Shown: positions 27,315 through 36,487 of the stretch, piece by piece
Numbering within the stretch: position 1 is the stretch's first letter
Layout of the letters: the number at the start of each line of letters is the position of its first letter
Translations under genes and position numbers: made by a program
The notes under the pieces: model-generated
Seen by the model: only the letters and a program-made list of their open reading frames with translations
Told to the model about the DNA's origin: nothing
Database searches by the model: none
NCBI GenBank assembly: GCA_016710165.1
Contig: JADJLJ010000001.1
Span: 1,116,001-1,180,000 of the forward strand
Length of the DNA stretch: 64,000 bases
Direction of reading: 5' to 3'
From: Chitinophagaceae bacterium
GTDB taxonomy: Bacteria > Bacteroidota > Bacteroidia > Chitinophagales > Chitinophagaceae

Positions 27315-29960
27315 TTATTGCTTAATGACCTTGTATGTCTTACCGTTCCCTGTTTCCAGGTAATATATTCCTGCTGGTAAATGGCCAACAGGTATGTTTT
27401 GTCCAATGGTTTGAAGTTTAATTTTCTGTAGCAGCCGCCCTTCAGCGCTTAATAACCGGATCTCTGTATTGAGCAAGGCGCTGTTTATTAACCGGATCCT
27501 TAATTCATCCTTTGCAGGAACCGGGTAAATGACCATCTCTTCCTCCTGTTCAGAAAGATCTGCGGCCAGTACATTGCTGTAGCTTCTGCCATTATCTTCT
27601 TCCACCCGCAGGCGGTAATAATTCAATCCGGCAACCGGGTTGTAGTCGGTATATTGGTAAGTAAAACCGGTTTCGCTGTTTGCCGCTATGCTGCCAATGG
27701 ATGACCAGGCAATGCCGTCCGTACTTCTTTCCATGACATAGCTCCGGATACCCTGCTGCCCGGCTACTTTCCATTTCAATAAAACGATGTGAGTACCGGG
27801 TAAGGAATAATTGAACGAGATCAGCCTTACCGGCAACACGATATAGCTGCCGCTTACATAAAAGCCGCTGAAACCGGTCACGGCAAAACTGATCTCCCAC
27901 AAACCCGTAGTTCCGTTCCATACAATACTGGCATCGACAGGGTCTATCAGTTCCGTACTTCCGGAATAGTTACCGGGCGCTGTTCCGGTCCCATGATATT
28001 GGGTGACCCGTAAATTTGATTTGCCCGTGGCATCCCCGGGGCCTGTTGGCAGGTCGGGCTCGGCGCCATTGGCCGCATTATAATTGTCAAACTCCTGCTG
28101 TGTAAAATATAATGTAATGACAGCGGTGGCTGCGGGTGCATTTACCAATGGTTCAATATCGTAGTGCCGTTGAACATATGCCTTTCCATTATACGACTGA
28201 ACCGTTGCATCGATGCTGGTCTTTGTTTTAATGATGCCACTCACCGGGGCAGCGCCGGATGGCAACAGCGTTGCAATGAGGCCGCAATTGCTGTTGTCGC
28301 GGTATTCATTTGTTTCTGCAATATCGTGTACATCATATCCCCCATTGGATGCAATGGCCAGCGGATCACAGATCACCGGCATCATACTGTCTTTCCGGGA
28401 AACATTACTGCAATACGTGAATGTACCCGCAGCAATGAACCGGTCACGGGCCGGGATACTGGTAAACGGACTGTTATAAACTGCGGGAAAACCCATGGGC
28501 TGCAGGTCGGCGCTGAAGAAATAAGGCCTTACCGGTTCCAGGAAATACGCATAGGTAGCCGCCTGGTTGGGTGCAAAGGATGATTCCATATTGCCGACAA
28601 AACCGCCGGACAATACCCGGTAATTTTTAGATGCAATGCTGTTGGGTCCATTGGTGCCAAGACCGCCCAATGGCAGAAATGGAAAGATGCCGGAATTACC
28701 GGTACCTGTTACTTCATTGTAGATGACCAACGAACTATCACCCGATCCGGAACTGAATGCAATGCCGTAATGCAGGGCCCGGTTCCTGAAAAAGACATTG
28801 GCGGGGCCATTGATACCATGACTGGCATCACCTCCTGTATTTTGTGCAATGTTGCCTTCAAACAAATTGGCGTAAGGATAATTGCCGTGAAGAACGATAT
28901 CTGCTGCTGCATCGGAAGGCAGTTCCGTCCGTAGCTGTTCCAGGGAATAATTATACGAATAGATATTTCCATTGGCGCCTGCCTGTAATAACATGGCATG
29001 GCGTAAGCGTTTGAAGATATTATTCTCGATGAGGCAATCGCCGGTTGATAAATGACAAACCACCCCATAGCCTTCGCCGCCGCCGCCATACGAAAAAGCG
29101 CCGTGAAAATAAGAACCGGTGACCTCGATATTGCTGCTGTTCAATATGGAGATATGGGCAAAATTGGCGCTGTCGCTTTCGATCCCTTTTACCCAGCAAA
29201 AAGCTGCGTAATTAAAAATGATGTTTGATGTCTGGTTTGCGGTAGGATCAGGGTCCATCCTTTTTATTTTGAGGCATTCAATGCCTGCCCTTTTTACCAT
29301 GTTAAGCAGTTGCGCTGTGGGAGCGCCGCTTAATGGTATTGCCCTGCGGTGGCGGGTATAGAATGTAAAGGTATTTCCCGACTTGCTTTTTAAATAAGAT
29401 ATCTGCCCCACGGTATTATTCGCCCAGGAATCATTGATAAGTCCTGTTTCATTATCCTGGTATACTTTGATGAAGTTACCTATGGAAGCAATGCCCGGGT
29501 TGGTTACGGTAACCTGGTTGCTGTATTGCTGAACGGCTGCGGTGACCGGCGTACTGGCGCCGGCCGATCCCTGTACGCTGATCAGGTGGCCCGAACCGGC
29601 ACCCAGGTTAAAGGTAAGGGTTGTGTTACCCGAGCCGGCACCCCGCAGGATCAGACCGCTTCGCAGGTTTATGGTACCGGTGAACAGGTAATTCCCTGGC
29701 GGAAAATAAATGACAGCATCAGCGCCGCCCAGGCTGCTCACCGCGTTGGCCAGCGCCAGGTCGTTTGCAACCGTGCCTGTATTATTCCCTCCGAATGTTG
29801 TTATATCCACCACCGGGAAACCGGGAACCGTATCCCCGGGATAACCGCCCCGTTGCCAATCGTGTTTGACCGGTGAACCGCCGAACGTTGCGGTCAGTTG
29901 TTGGGAGAAAGAAGCATACCCAATGCCTGAAAAAATTATGGTAAAAAGAATTTTCTTCAT
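27315..29960 (-). CDS. Secreted right-handed beta-helix protein with T9SS sorting tail
   Basis: The 881-residue protein has a signal peptide (MKKILFTIIFSGIGYASFSQ). A pectate-lyase-like beta-helix region follows, opening VVDITTFGGNNTGTVANDLA and AVIYFPPGNYLFTGTINLRS, with later rungs such as GSYFHGAFSYGGGGEGYG and IENNIFKRLRHAM. The last ~170 residues hold a fibronectin-like module (RLISFNYSLPGTHIVLLKWK) and a type A T9SS sorting domain (VIYPVPAKDELRI to GIYYLETGNGKTYKVIKQ). A polysaccharide lyase or hydrolase is likely, but the catalytic site is not identified. ATG at 29960 is preferred to the in-frame TTG at 29969. Confidence 0.88.
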   Translation of the reverse strand: MKKILFTIIFSGIGYASFSQQLTATFGGSPVKHDWQRGGYPGDTVPGFPVVDITTFGGNNTGTVANDLALANAVSSLGGADAVIYFPPGNYLFTGTINLRSGLILRGAGSGNTTLTFNLGAGSGHLISVQGSAGASTPVTAAVQQYSNQVTVTNPGIASIGNFIKVYQDNETGLINDSWANNTVGQISYLKSKSGNTFTFYTRHRRAIPLSGAPTAQLLNMVKRAGIECLKIKRMDPDPTANQTSNIIFNYAAFCWVKGIESDSANFAHISILNSSNIEVTGSYFHGAFSYGGGGEGYGVVCHLSTGDCLIENNIFKRLRHAMLLQAGANGNIYSYNYSLEQLRTELPSDAAADIVLHGNYPYANLFEGNIAQNTGGDASHGINGPANVFFRNRALHYGIAFSSGSGDSSLVIYNEVTGTGNSGIFPFLPLGGLGTNGPNSIASKNYRVLSGGFVGNMESSFAPNQAATYAYFLEPVRPYFFSADLQPMGFPAVYNSPFTSIPARDRFIAAGTFTYCSNVSRKDSMMPVICDPLAIASNGGYDVHDIAETNEYRDNSNCGLIATLLPSGAAPVSGIIKTKTSIDATVQSYNGKAYVQRHYDIEPLVNAPAATAVITLYFTQQEFDNYNAANGAEPDLPTGPGDATGKSNLRVTQYHGTGTAPGNYSGSTELIDPVDASIVWNGTTGLWEISFAVTGFSGFYVSGSYIVLPVRLISFNYSLPGTHIVLLKWKVAGQQGIRSYVMERSTDGIAWSSIGSIAANSETGFTYQYTDYNPVAGLNYYRLRVEEDNGRSYSNVLAADLSEQEEEMVIYPVPAKDELRIRLINSALLNTEIRLLSAEGRLLQKIKLQTIGQNIPVGHLPAGIYYLETGNGKTYKVIKQ

Positions 29961-30035
29961 TTTTTTCAAAGGTGGATATTTAAAATAAGATGCCTTACCA
30001 AAAATAGTTCATTTAATCCGGGCATGCTAATATTC

Positions 30036-30186
30036 GGTAGTGTCCTGTTTTGAATATTTTGTGACCTGTCATGCTGAGGAACGAAGCATCTCAGGTTAAG
30101 CAAACGATCCTGATCAGGAGATCCTTCGTTCCCTGCCTACCGGCAGGCAGGCTCAGGATGACAATCATTCAAAACAGGACACTACC
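30036..30186 (-). mobile_element. MITE-like element, copy 2 (151 bp, inverted)
   Basis: This copy has the same length as copy 1, is nearly identical to it, and lies in the opposite orientation. Flanks TAATATTC (30028-30035) and TGATATTC (30187-30194) match in 7 of 8 bases, consistent with an 8-base target duplication. It is the main feature of the 29961-30355 gap. Confidence 0.93.
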
Positions 30187-30355
30187 TGATATTCTGCGGC
30201 ACAGGTTCCGGTAATAGTACTGCTGAAAAAGCATTTCCCTTTGCCAATAAGGACCGGATAAGCCCCGCAGGAAAAATCTCACGCCGTTTGGTAAAACACC
30301 TCTGCCGCCGTTTTATGCACGCTCTATCTTGCCGGCTGAATAAAAACCAAACATT

Positions 30356-31050
30356 ATGACAACTCATGAAAAAAATCAAACCACCCGCCGTGGTTTCTTA
30401 GGCAATTTTGCATCCGGGGCAGCTGCAATAGGCCTTGCTACAGTAACCGGCCCGATGCAGAAACTGCAGGCAAACCCTGTTTTTTCCGGCGCCAGCCTCA
30501 GTGATGCTGAACAGGTATTCAGAAATCTAAAAGGCAAGCACCGCATCGTGTATGATGTGCCGGAAGCCGTTGGTATCTTTCCTTTTGTCTGGTCACGGGT
30601 CTTCCTGCTCACCAATATGGCAACAGGCACCCCGGAAAAAGACAACAACGTAGTGGTTGTTCTAAGGCATACCGGCATTCCCTATGCACTGGAAGACAGG
30701 CTTTGGGCAAAATACAACCTGGCTGAATTCTTCAAGGTGGAGACCGATCAAAAATCCCTTACCCGCAATCCATTCTGGAAACCGGCAAAAGGAACATATA
30801 AACTTCCCGGTTTTGGTGAAGTAGCGATAGGCATCAATGAATTGCAGGAAAGCGGTGTACAGTTTGTGGTGTGCAGTGCCGCCATTACGGTTTACAGCGC
30901 TGCCTATGCAGATAAATATAAACTGGATCCGAAACTGTGAAAAAGGACTGGATGGCAGGACTATTACCCGGTATTACGGTTGTACCTTCCGGTGTGTGGG
31001 CATTGGGCCGTGCACAGGAAAATAATTGTGCGTATTGTTTTACCGCTTAA
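30356..31050 (+). pseudogene. Tat-signal protein of DsrE-like type, frameshifted near its C-terminus
   Basis: The first 194 residues carry a twin-arginine signal (TTRRGFLGNFASGAAAIGLA) and a domain that looks DsrE-like (IVYDVPEAVGIF, NNVVVVLRHTGIPYAL, GVQFVVCSAAITVYS). The frame stops at 30940. Shifting by one base at about 30936 opens a further coding stretch: VKKDWMAGLLPGITVVPSG, VWALGRAQENNCAYCFTA, stop at 31048-31050. One missing A (AAAACTGTG read as AAACTGTG) would explain the break. The true protein is probably about 231 residues, with a conserved cysteine pair at its end. It may be intact if the lesion is a base-calling error. Confidence 0.8.
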
Positions 31051-31070
31051 TGAATAGCCATGCAAAAATA

Positions 31071-31096
31071 AAAGCCCCGGATCACCGGGGCTTTTT
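31071..31096 (+). terminator. Rho-independent terminator
   Basis: AAAGCCCCGG, a four-base loop ATCA and CCGGGGCTTTTT form a strong perfect stem followed by T residues. It lies 20 bases after the restored stop of the Tat-signal gene, which supports that extended reading. Confidence 0.9.
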
Positions 31097-31294
31097 AGTT
31101 TCCCTATGCCCCACCCCCTGTCTTGCCTGCCCTTACGCACCTGCGCCGGCAGATTACAGTTTATGTTTTAAATAAAATTCTGTTCCTTTAACCTGCCAGC
31201 CCCTGGCGGGTGATCAGTATCAACCGGCGCATACCGCATGGATACGATCACTGCTAGTAAGCGGGCGACAAGGTTATCATTTTAAATTTCCCCG

Positions 31295-32389
31295 ATGAAA
31301 AATAAAAATATACAGACAGAGATCGATGCCTGTTTCCTGTACCAGAAACTGGCCGCCCATGAACCGGATGCATTACTTGCCAATGTGTTCAGGCAAATGA
31401 GTGAGATCGAAAAAGGCCATGCAGAAGCATTTGCCAAAAAAGAGAATATCCCGCTGGAGAACCTGCTGCAGCCTTCCTGGAGGGCAAAGACCCTGAACAT
31501 GGTTGGTAAAATATTCGGGTACGATTATGTGCTGGGCGCCCTGATGGATACAGAAAAAAGTATTTCCAATGCCGTTATCTCCACCAAAAAAAAGAACAAA
31601 CAGGAAATAACCGGCGCCGAAACCACCCATGTAACGATACTTCGTTCCATACTTGAAAAAGAAAAAAAAGTAAGCGGCGCACAGCTGTCAAAATTTGAAA
31701 GCCGGCACCGTTCGGTGGGTGGCAATGCCATCCGGGCCGCTGTGCTGGGAGGCAATGATGGCCTGGTTTCCAATTTCAGCCTCATCATGGGCATCGCCGG
31801 TGCCTCTGCCGGCCAGGAAGGGGTTTTACTGGCCGGGCTTGCAGGCTTACTGGCGGGCGCATTATCCATGTCATTGGGCGAATGGATCTCTGTAAAGAGT
31901 TCGCAGGAACTATACGAGAACCAGATGCAGCTGGAAATGGAGGAACTGGAAACAAATCCGGAAGGGGAAATGAAAGAGCTGGCCCTGATTTACATGGCAA
32001 AAGGAATTCCCGAAGAACAGGCCCATCAAATGGCTGCCGGCATCATGAAAGATAAAGGCCTGGCGCATGAAATACTGGTTAAAGAGGAATTGGGCATCAA
32101 TGCAGAAGAACTGAAAGGTTCGGCAGTGGAAGCAGCGCTGTATTCTTTTATCCTGTTTGCCATCGGTGCGGTGATCCCCGTTATACCATTCATGTTCACC
32201 GGCGGTACACAAGCCATCCTGATCAGTGTGTCCGCAAGCGCTGTTGGTTTATTCCTGATCGGCGCTGCTATTACTTTGTTTACCGGCAGGAATGTCTGGT
32301 TCTCCGGACTCCGGCAGGTACTCTTTGGTTTGGCTGCAGCTGCCGTAACATTCGGCATCGGTAAACTGATCGGGGTTTCAATAACATGA
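31295..32389 (+). CDS. Ferritin-like plus VIT1/CCC1 metal transporter fusion
   Basis: The N-terminal ~130 residues form a rubrerythrin/ferritin-like helical domain with carboxylate and histidine ligands (TEIDACFLYQKLAAHEPD, SEIEKGHAEAF, DTEKSISN, TTHVTILRSILEKE). The C-terminal part is a VIT1/CCC1 transporter: IRAAVLGGNDGLVSNFSLIM, LSMSLGEWISVKSS, and three further membrane segments near the end. This architecture matches membrane-bound ferritin (MbfA-like) proteins that export or store iron or manganese. It is monocistronic, with a MITE copy downstream. Confidence 0.92.
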   Translation: MKNKNIQTEIDACFLYQKLAAHEPDALLANVFRQMSEIEKGHAEAFAKKENIPLENLLQPSWRAKTLNMVGKIFGYDYVLGALMDTEKSISNAVISTKKKNKQEITGAETTHVTILRSILEKEKKVSGAQLSKFESRHRSVGGNAIRAAVLGGNDGLVSNFSLIMGIAGASAGQEGVLLAGLAGLLAGALSMSLGEWISVKSSQELYENQMQLEMEELETNPEGEMKELALIYMAKGIPEEQAHQMAAGIMKDKGLAHEILVKEELGINAEELKGSAVEAALYSFILFAIGAVIPVIPFMFTGGTQAILISVSASAVGLFLIGAAITLFTGRNVWFSGLRQVLFGLAAAAVTFGIGKLIGVSIT

Positions 32390-32514
32390 TAAACAATGTT
32401 CAAATTAATAAAATGGTCACAACATGCTCGCAGTTGCCATTTCAACCGGCCGGGCGGAAAAAACATCAACGCTTCAGATCAATTCCATGAAGCGCCGGGT
32501 TTTACCGGTTATTC

Positions 32515-32612
32515 GGTAGTGCCCTGGTTTGAATGATTGTCATCCTGAGCCTGCCTGCCGGTAGGCAGGCTCAGCATGACAGGTCACAAAATATTCAAAA
32601 TAGGACACTACC
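32515..32612 (+). mobile_element. MITE-like element, copy 3 (98 bp, internally deleted)
   Basis: Both ends match the family (GGTAGTGCCCTGGTTTGAAT and its near complement). The middle lacks about 53 bases between the CCGGTAGGCAGG palindrome and the CAGCATGACAGG block. Flanks GGTTATTC (32507-32514) and GATTATTC (32613-32620) agree in 7 of 8 bases. Confidence 0.92.
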
Positions 32613-32671
32613 GATTATTCATATGCCCCGTGTTAAAAAAATTCGTTCCTTTATTCAGCAGCCCGTTTACC

Positions 32672-33244
32672 ATGATCAGAATGTCGTTGATAACATTGTT
32701 CACGCTCATATGCGCCTGCATCGCCGTATATGCCATCTGGACCATCAAGGTCTCCCGGCAAAAACAACATGAGCTGTTCGATGAATATAAAAAGACCGGC
32801 CAGTCTTTAAATCATTCAAATGATGTGTTGCAAAAGGACAGTAACGGGGCCGGCGCCTTTAAAAGAAATGAGGTTCGCCTGCCCGAAGTAGAGCTGGCCA
32901 TCAAAGCCAGTGCCATCACCCGCTGCATCGACAGCATAAAGCATGAACTGGTACTGCTGACAAATCAAAAAGGGACCGCATCATTCTCTTACCCCGATAG
33001 ATCCAGGCTGCTTGCATTAAAAAACAATTTAGCCGGCTACAATTCATTCATACAGGAAAAATTCCCCGGCAAACCCAATATAAAACCGGGTGATTTTATC
33101 AATGTGGCAGATGTGCCCAGAGGTTCTGCCGCCGTTCCCTGGGAAATCCATCATTTCACAAACAGCAGCGTACTTTCGATGATAACCGAATTATCGTTCA
33201 TCCATACGCAGGTACTTAAACTTAAGCACAAGGCAACCCATTAA
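32672..33244 (+). CDS. Membrane-anchored protein resembling the GldM N-terminus
   Basis: The 190-residue protein has one N-terminal membrane helix (LITLFTLICACIAVYAIWTI) and a helical periplasmic part that ends WEIHHFTNSSVLSMITELSF followed by IHTQVLKLKH. That ending pattern recalls the N-terminal domain of GldM/PorM of type IX secretion, but the protein is far shorter than GldM. This is a weak, pattern-based resemblance. The frame is open upstream into the MITE; the ATG at 32672 (or 32681) after it is preferred. The SGNH gene starts 6 bases downstream. Confidence 0.65.
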   Translation: MIRMSLITLFTLICACIAVYAIWTIKVSRQKQHELFDEYKKTGQSLNHSNDVLQKDSNGAGAFKRNEVRLPEVELAIKASAITRCIDSIKHELVLLTNQKGTASFSYPDRSRLLALKNNLAGYNSFIQEKFPGKPNIKPGDFINVADVPRGSAAVPWEIHHFTNSSVLSMITELSFIHTQVLKLKHKATH

Positions 33245-33250
33245 AAGAAC

Positions 33251-34438
33251 ATGCAGAAAAAACCCGGCTATTTACGAAAGACCCTTTGGTGCATCGTACT
33301 GGTGATACTGGTACAGCTGCTGAAAAAATATTCAGACCGTGCGCTTCCCGGCAGCATCCTGTTTCACCACTATTTACTTACCGGGCTGCAACTGGCTGTA
33401 CTGATGTGGACGATAATCATCCTCTTATTCCCTTCCCGGTCTTTGCTCACAAAAAGCCTGTTGTTCATCGGCATCATGGCCCTGCCCGAACTGCTTTTCA
33501 CATACTGGATACATGATCCGTCGAGGTTGCCTGCTTCCCTCCGCCCCCTTTTCATGACCTATGCCACACAGGCAGAGACCAATATCATCCAGTTCAACCC
33601 GCAAAGCAGTGCGTATGACGACCGTTTGTTCTATACCCTGAAGCCTTCATCCCGTTTCCTTTTTACCAATCCCGAATTTGCCGACAGTTTTTATACCAAT
33701 AAAATGGGACTGCGTGATGATGAACTTTCTTTATTAAGACCAGGGATCATTTGCCTGGGTGATTCGTATGCCATGGGATGGGGCATTGAGCAGAATGAAA
33801 GCCTTGCCGAACAGGTGGGCAGCATGACCCATAAAAAAGTACTGAATGCCGCCGTTTCTTCATACGGTACGGCCCGTGAACTAATGAACCTGTACCGCTT
33901 AGATACATCCGGCCTGCAAACCATCATCCTGCAGTACTGCCGCAACGATTACCGGGAGAACAGGGAGTATGCACAAAACAACTATTCCTTACCCATCTCT
34001 TCTGAAAAAGTATACGACTCCCTGCTGGATGATCATTACTGGAGCAAGCAGGGGTTTCCCTGCAAACGTTTTGTTACCATTGCCAAATTCTATGCTGAAA
34101 AAAAAATGAACCCTTTCCTTTTCCCGCAAAAAATAACCTGGGCTGATTCGGCGGCTTATCATGTAAAACAGGCAGCCCGGTATTTTACAGATATCCTGTT
34201 CCGTTCTGCCATCGATTTTAAAAAAGTTAAAGTGCTGGTAGTGGATCTCAATGAGAAAGAGTCGATGAACAATGATTTCCTGGATGAGGTAAACAGCCTG
34301 CTGAAGCAGCCGGCCTACGCAGCACACTTTAATACCAACCTACCGTTTGAAATTAATTCAAGCCGAATGTCAGGCTGTACCACTACAGTAAAACAGGGCC
34401 GGGATACGGGCCCGCTTTTTTTAGTTATCTTCATGTAA
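33251..34438 (+). CDS. SGNH/GDSL-type hydrolase with membrane N-terminus, apparently truncated
   Basis: About three membrane segments occupy the first ~90 residues. The hydrolase part follows with block I GIICLGDSYAMGWGIEQNES (nucleophile serine in GDSY) and block III-like LQYCRNDYREN. The expected C-terminal DxxH catalytic pair is not visible. The last ~30 residues (SSRMSGCTTTVKQG onwards) look non-protein-like and run through a hairpin plus T-run. I infer a truncation or frameshift near 34320-34360. Family members modify acyl groups, often on exported glycans. It forms a pair with the upstream GldM-like gene. Confidence 0.75.
   Translation: MQKKPGYLRKTLWCIVLVILVQLLKKYSDRALPGSILFHHYLLTGLQLAVLMWTIIILLFPSRSLLTKSLLFIGIMALPELLFTYWIHDPSRLPASLRPLFMTYATQAETNIIQFNPQSSAYDDRLFYTLKPSSRFLFTNPEFADSFYTNKMGLRDDELSLLRPGIICLGDSYAMGWGIEQNESLAEQVGSMTHKKVLNAAVSSYGTARELMNLYRLDTSGLQTIILQYCRNDYRENREYAQNNYSLPISSEKVYDSLLDDHYWSKQGFPCKRFVTIAKFYAEKKMNPFLFPQKITWADSAAYHVKQAARYFTDILFRSAIDFKKVKVLVVDLNEKESMNNDFLDEVNSLLKQPAYAAHFNTNLPFEINSSRMSGCTTTVKQGRDTGPLFLVIFM
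34396..34422 (+). terminator. Possible terminator within the SGNH gene end
   Basis: GGGCC at 34396-34400 can pair with GGCCC at 34409-34413, followed by GC and seven T. The stem is short. Its position inside the last codons of the open frame supports loss of the original C-terminus. Confidence 0.4.
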
Positions 34439-34518
34439 ATCACTGTGGTGCCTGATTACGGTCATGAAATATGGGCAGTTATCCCTTTATATTTAATGTC
34501 CATTAAAACAGCAGCAGG

Positions 34519-35259
34519 ATGAAGTATATTCTCCTTTATATATGCCTTCCCTTTTTCAGCACCCTGCAGGCACAAACTGCAAAAGAGATCGTACAGAAAG
34601 CCGATGAGAAAATGAGGGGATCCACCATGCAGGCTGAGATGCTGATCAGGACCATCCGCCCAACCTGGAGCCGGGAGATGCAGTGCCGGACATGGATGAA
34701 GGGAAATGACCTGGCCATGATCCTGGTGCAGGCGCCCGCAAAAGACAAAGGCATTGCTTTTTTAAAAAGAAAAAAGGAAGTGTGGAACTGGATGCCTTCC
34801 CTGGAAAGAACGATCAAACTCCCTCCATCCATGATGACACAGAGCTGGATGGGGACCGACTTCACCAATGATGACCTGGTCAAGGAATCATCCGCGGTGG
34901 AAGACTATACGCATACGCTTATTGGCGACACCATCATCGGGGACAGGAACTGTTACATCATACAGATGATACCCAAACCACAGGCGGCCGTGGTGTGGAG
35001 CAAAGTGATCGTATGCATTGATAAAAAAGATTTCCTGGAACTGCACAGCCGGTTTTATGATGAGGATGGACAGCTCATCAACACCATGAACGGTACCGAT
35101 ATTAAACAGATGCATGACCGCATCATCCCCACCCGCTTTGAGATGATACCGGCTGATAAAAAAGGACAGCGGACAGAGATGATCTATAAGAATATCCAGT
35201 ACAACAAACCGATCGACGATCATTTTTTCTCCGTGGAGAAAATGAAAACACTCAATTGA
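34519..35259 (+). CDS. LolA-like outer membrane lipoprotein-sorting protein
   Basis: The protein (246 residues) has a signal peptide ending TLQAQ. Its fold pattern is that of LolA-related periplasmic carriers: AKEIVQKADEKMRGSTMQAE, KDKGIAFLKRKKEVWNWMPS, LPPSMMTQSWMGTDFTNDDL and TRFEMIPADKKGQRTEM. It heads a run of five adjacent genes encoding two permeases, an ATPase and a beta-barrel. It may carry a lipid or lipoprotein between inner and outer membranes (inference). The permease start is one base after its stop. Confidence 0.92.
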   Translation: MKYILLYICLPFFSTLQAQTAKEIVQKADEKMRGSTMQAEMLIRTIRPTWSREMQCRTWMKGNDLAMILVQAPAKDKGIAFLKRKKEVWNWMPSLERTIKLPPSMMTQSWMGTDFTNDDLVKESSAVEDYTHTLIGDTIIGDRNCYIIQMIPKPQAAVVWSKVIVCIDKKDFLELHSRFYDEDGQLINTMNGTDIKQMHDRIIPTRFEMIPADKKGQRTEMIYKNIQYNKPIDDHFFSVEKMKTLN

Positions 35260-35260
35260 T

Positions 35261-36477
35261 ATGTGGCTGATAAAAATGGCATGGAAGAATATGTGGCGCA
35301 ACCGCACCCGTACCGGCATTACGATGGCGGCCATTTTCTTTGCCGTTATCTTATCGGTGATAGCCAGCAGCCTCAAAGACGGTATTTTCGACAACCTGGT
35401 AAAGAACGTAGTGAGTTTTTACAGCGGCTATGTGCAGGTGCATAAACAGGGTTATTGGGACGAGCAGATCCTGGATAACAGTTTTGGATCTTCTGCCGCA
35501 ACAGAACAAAATATCCTGCAGGATAAGAATATAACGGCTGTCACGCCCAGGCTGGAATCATTTGCCCTTGTTTCTTCGGAAGAAATTACCAGGGGGGCAT
35601 TGGTGGTCGGGATCGACCCCGGAAAGAAGACCGGATCACTTCACTAAAAAGTAAACTGGTACAGGGCAGTTATTTAAAGGATGCCGATACGGCCGTGTTG
35701 CTGGCGCAGGGGATTTCCGAAAGGCTGAAATTAAAGGCCGGCGATACCCTTGTACTCATCGGGCAGGGTTACCACGGCGCCACCGCCGCAGGAAAATACC
35801 GCATCAGCGGGATCGTAAAATTCGGTTCGCCCGAACTGAATGATAAAGTGGTATTCATGCCATTACCGGTGGCGCAGGACCTTTACAGCGCCTATGGCAT
35901 GGTCACTTCGTACATCCTTTCTTTACGCAACACCAAAACACTGCAACCCACAGCATCCGCTTTGCAGTCGTCCCTGGGAAAGGAATATGAAGTGATGACC
36001 TGGGATGAAATCATGCCGGAAATAAAACAACACATACAGACAGACAGCAACAACATGAAATACGTACAGGGTATCTTATACATCCTTATCTGCTTTGGCA
36101 TCTTCGGCACTTTGCTGATGATGATGGTGGAACGGAAAACGGAAATGGGTATGCTGGTGGCCATCGGCATGAAAAAAAGTAAACTGATCGTTTTGCTGCT
36201 GATCGAATCGGTGCTCACGGTACTTACCGGCTGCATACTGGGCATTGCAGCAAGCATTCCCCTGGTATTTCTTTTGAACAGGCACCCGTTGAAAATAGGC
36301 GGAGAAGCAGCCAAAGCCTATGAGCGTTTTGGGTTTGAAGCCATCTTTCCCACATCCACCGAGGCATCAAATTTTATTTACCAGGGACTGGTGGTGCTGG
36401 TGATCGGCTTAATACTGTCCCTGTACCCTATGTATAAAGTGATCCGGCTGAACCCGGTAACAGCAATGAAAAGATAA
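35261..36477 (+). pseudogene. FtsX-type ABC permease, interrupted by one frameshift
   Basis: The first frame encodes MWLIKMAWKNMWRNRTRTGI, membrane helix 1 and the periplasmic domain as far as GALVVGIDPGKK, then stops at 35647. The next frame continues without loss: RITSLKSKLVQGSYLKDADT, then LAQGISERLKLKAGDTLV, three C-terminal membrane segments, and the family ending YPMYKVIRLNPVTAMKR. One missing base near 35622 (a short A run after CCCCGG) joins them perfectly. The restored product is about 405 residues, the same size as its sister permease. It is either recently inactivated or a base-calling error. Partner of the 36488 permease and 37713 ATPase. Confidence 0.88.
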
Positions 36478-36487
36478 AACAACGGTG

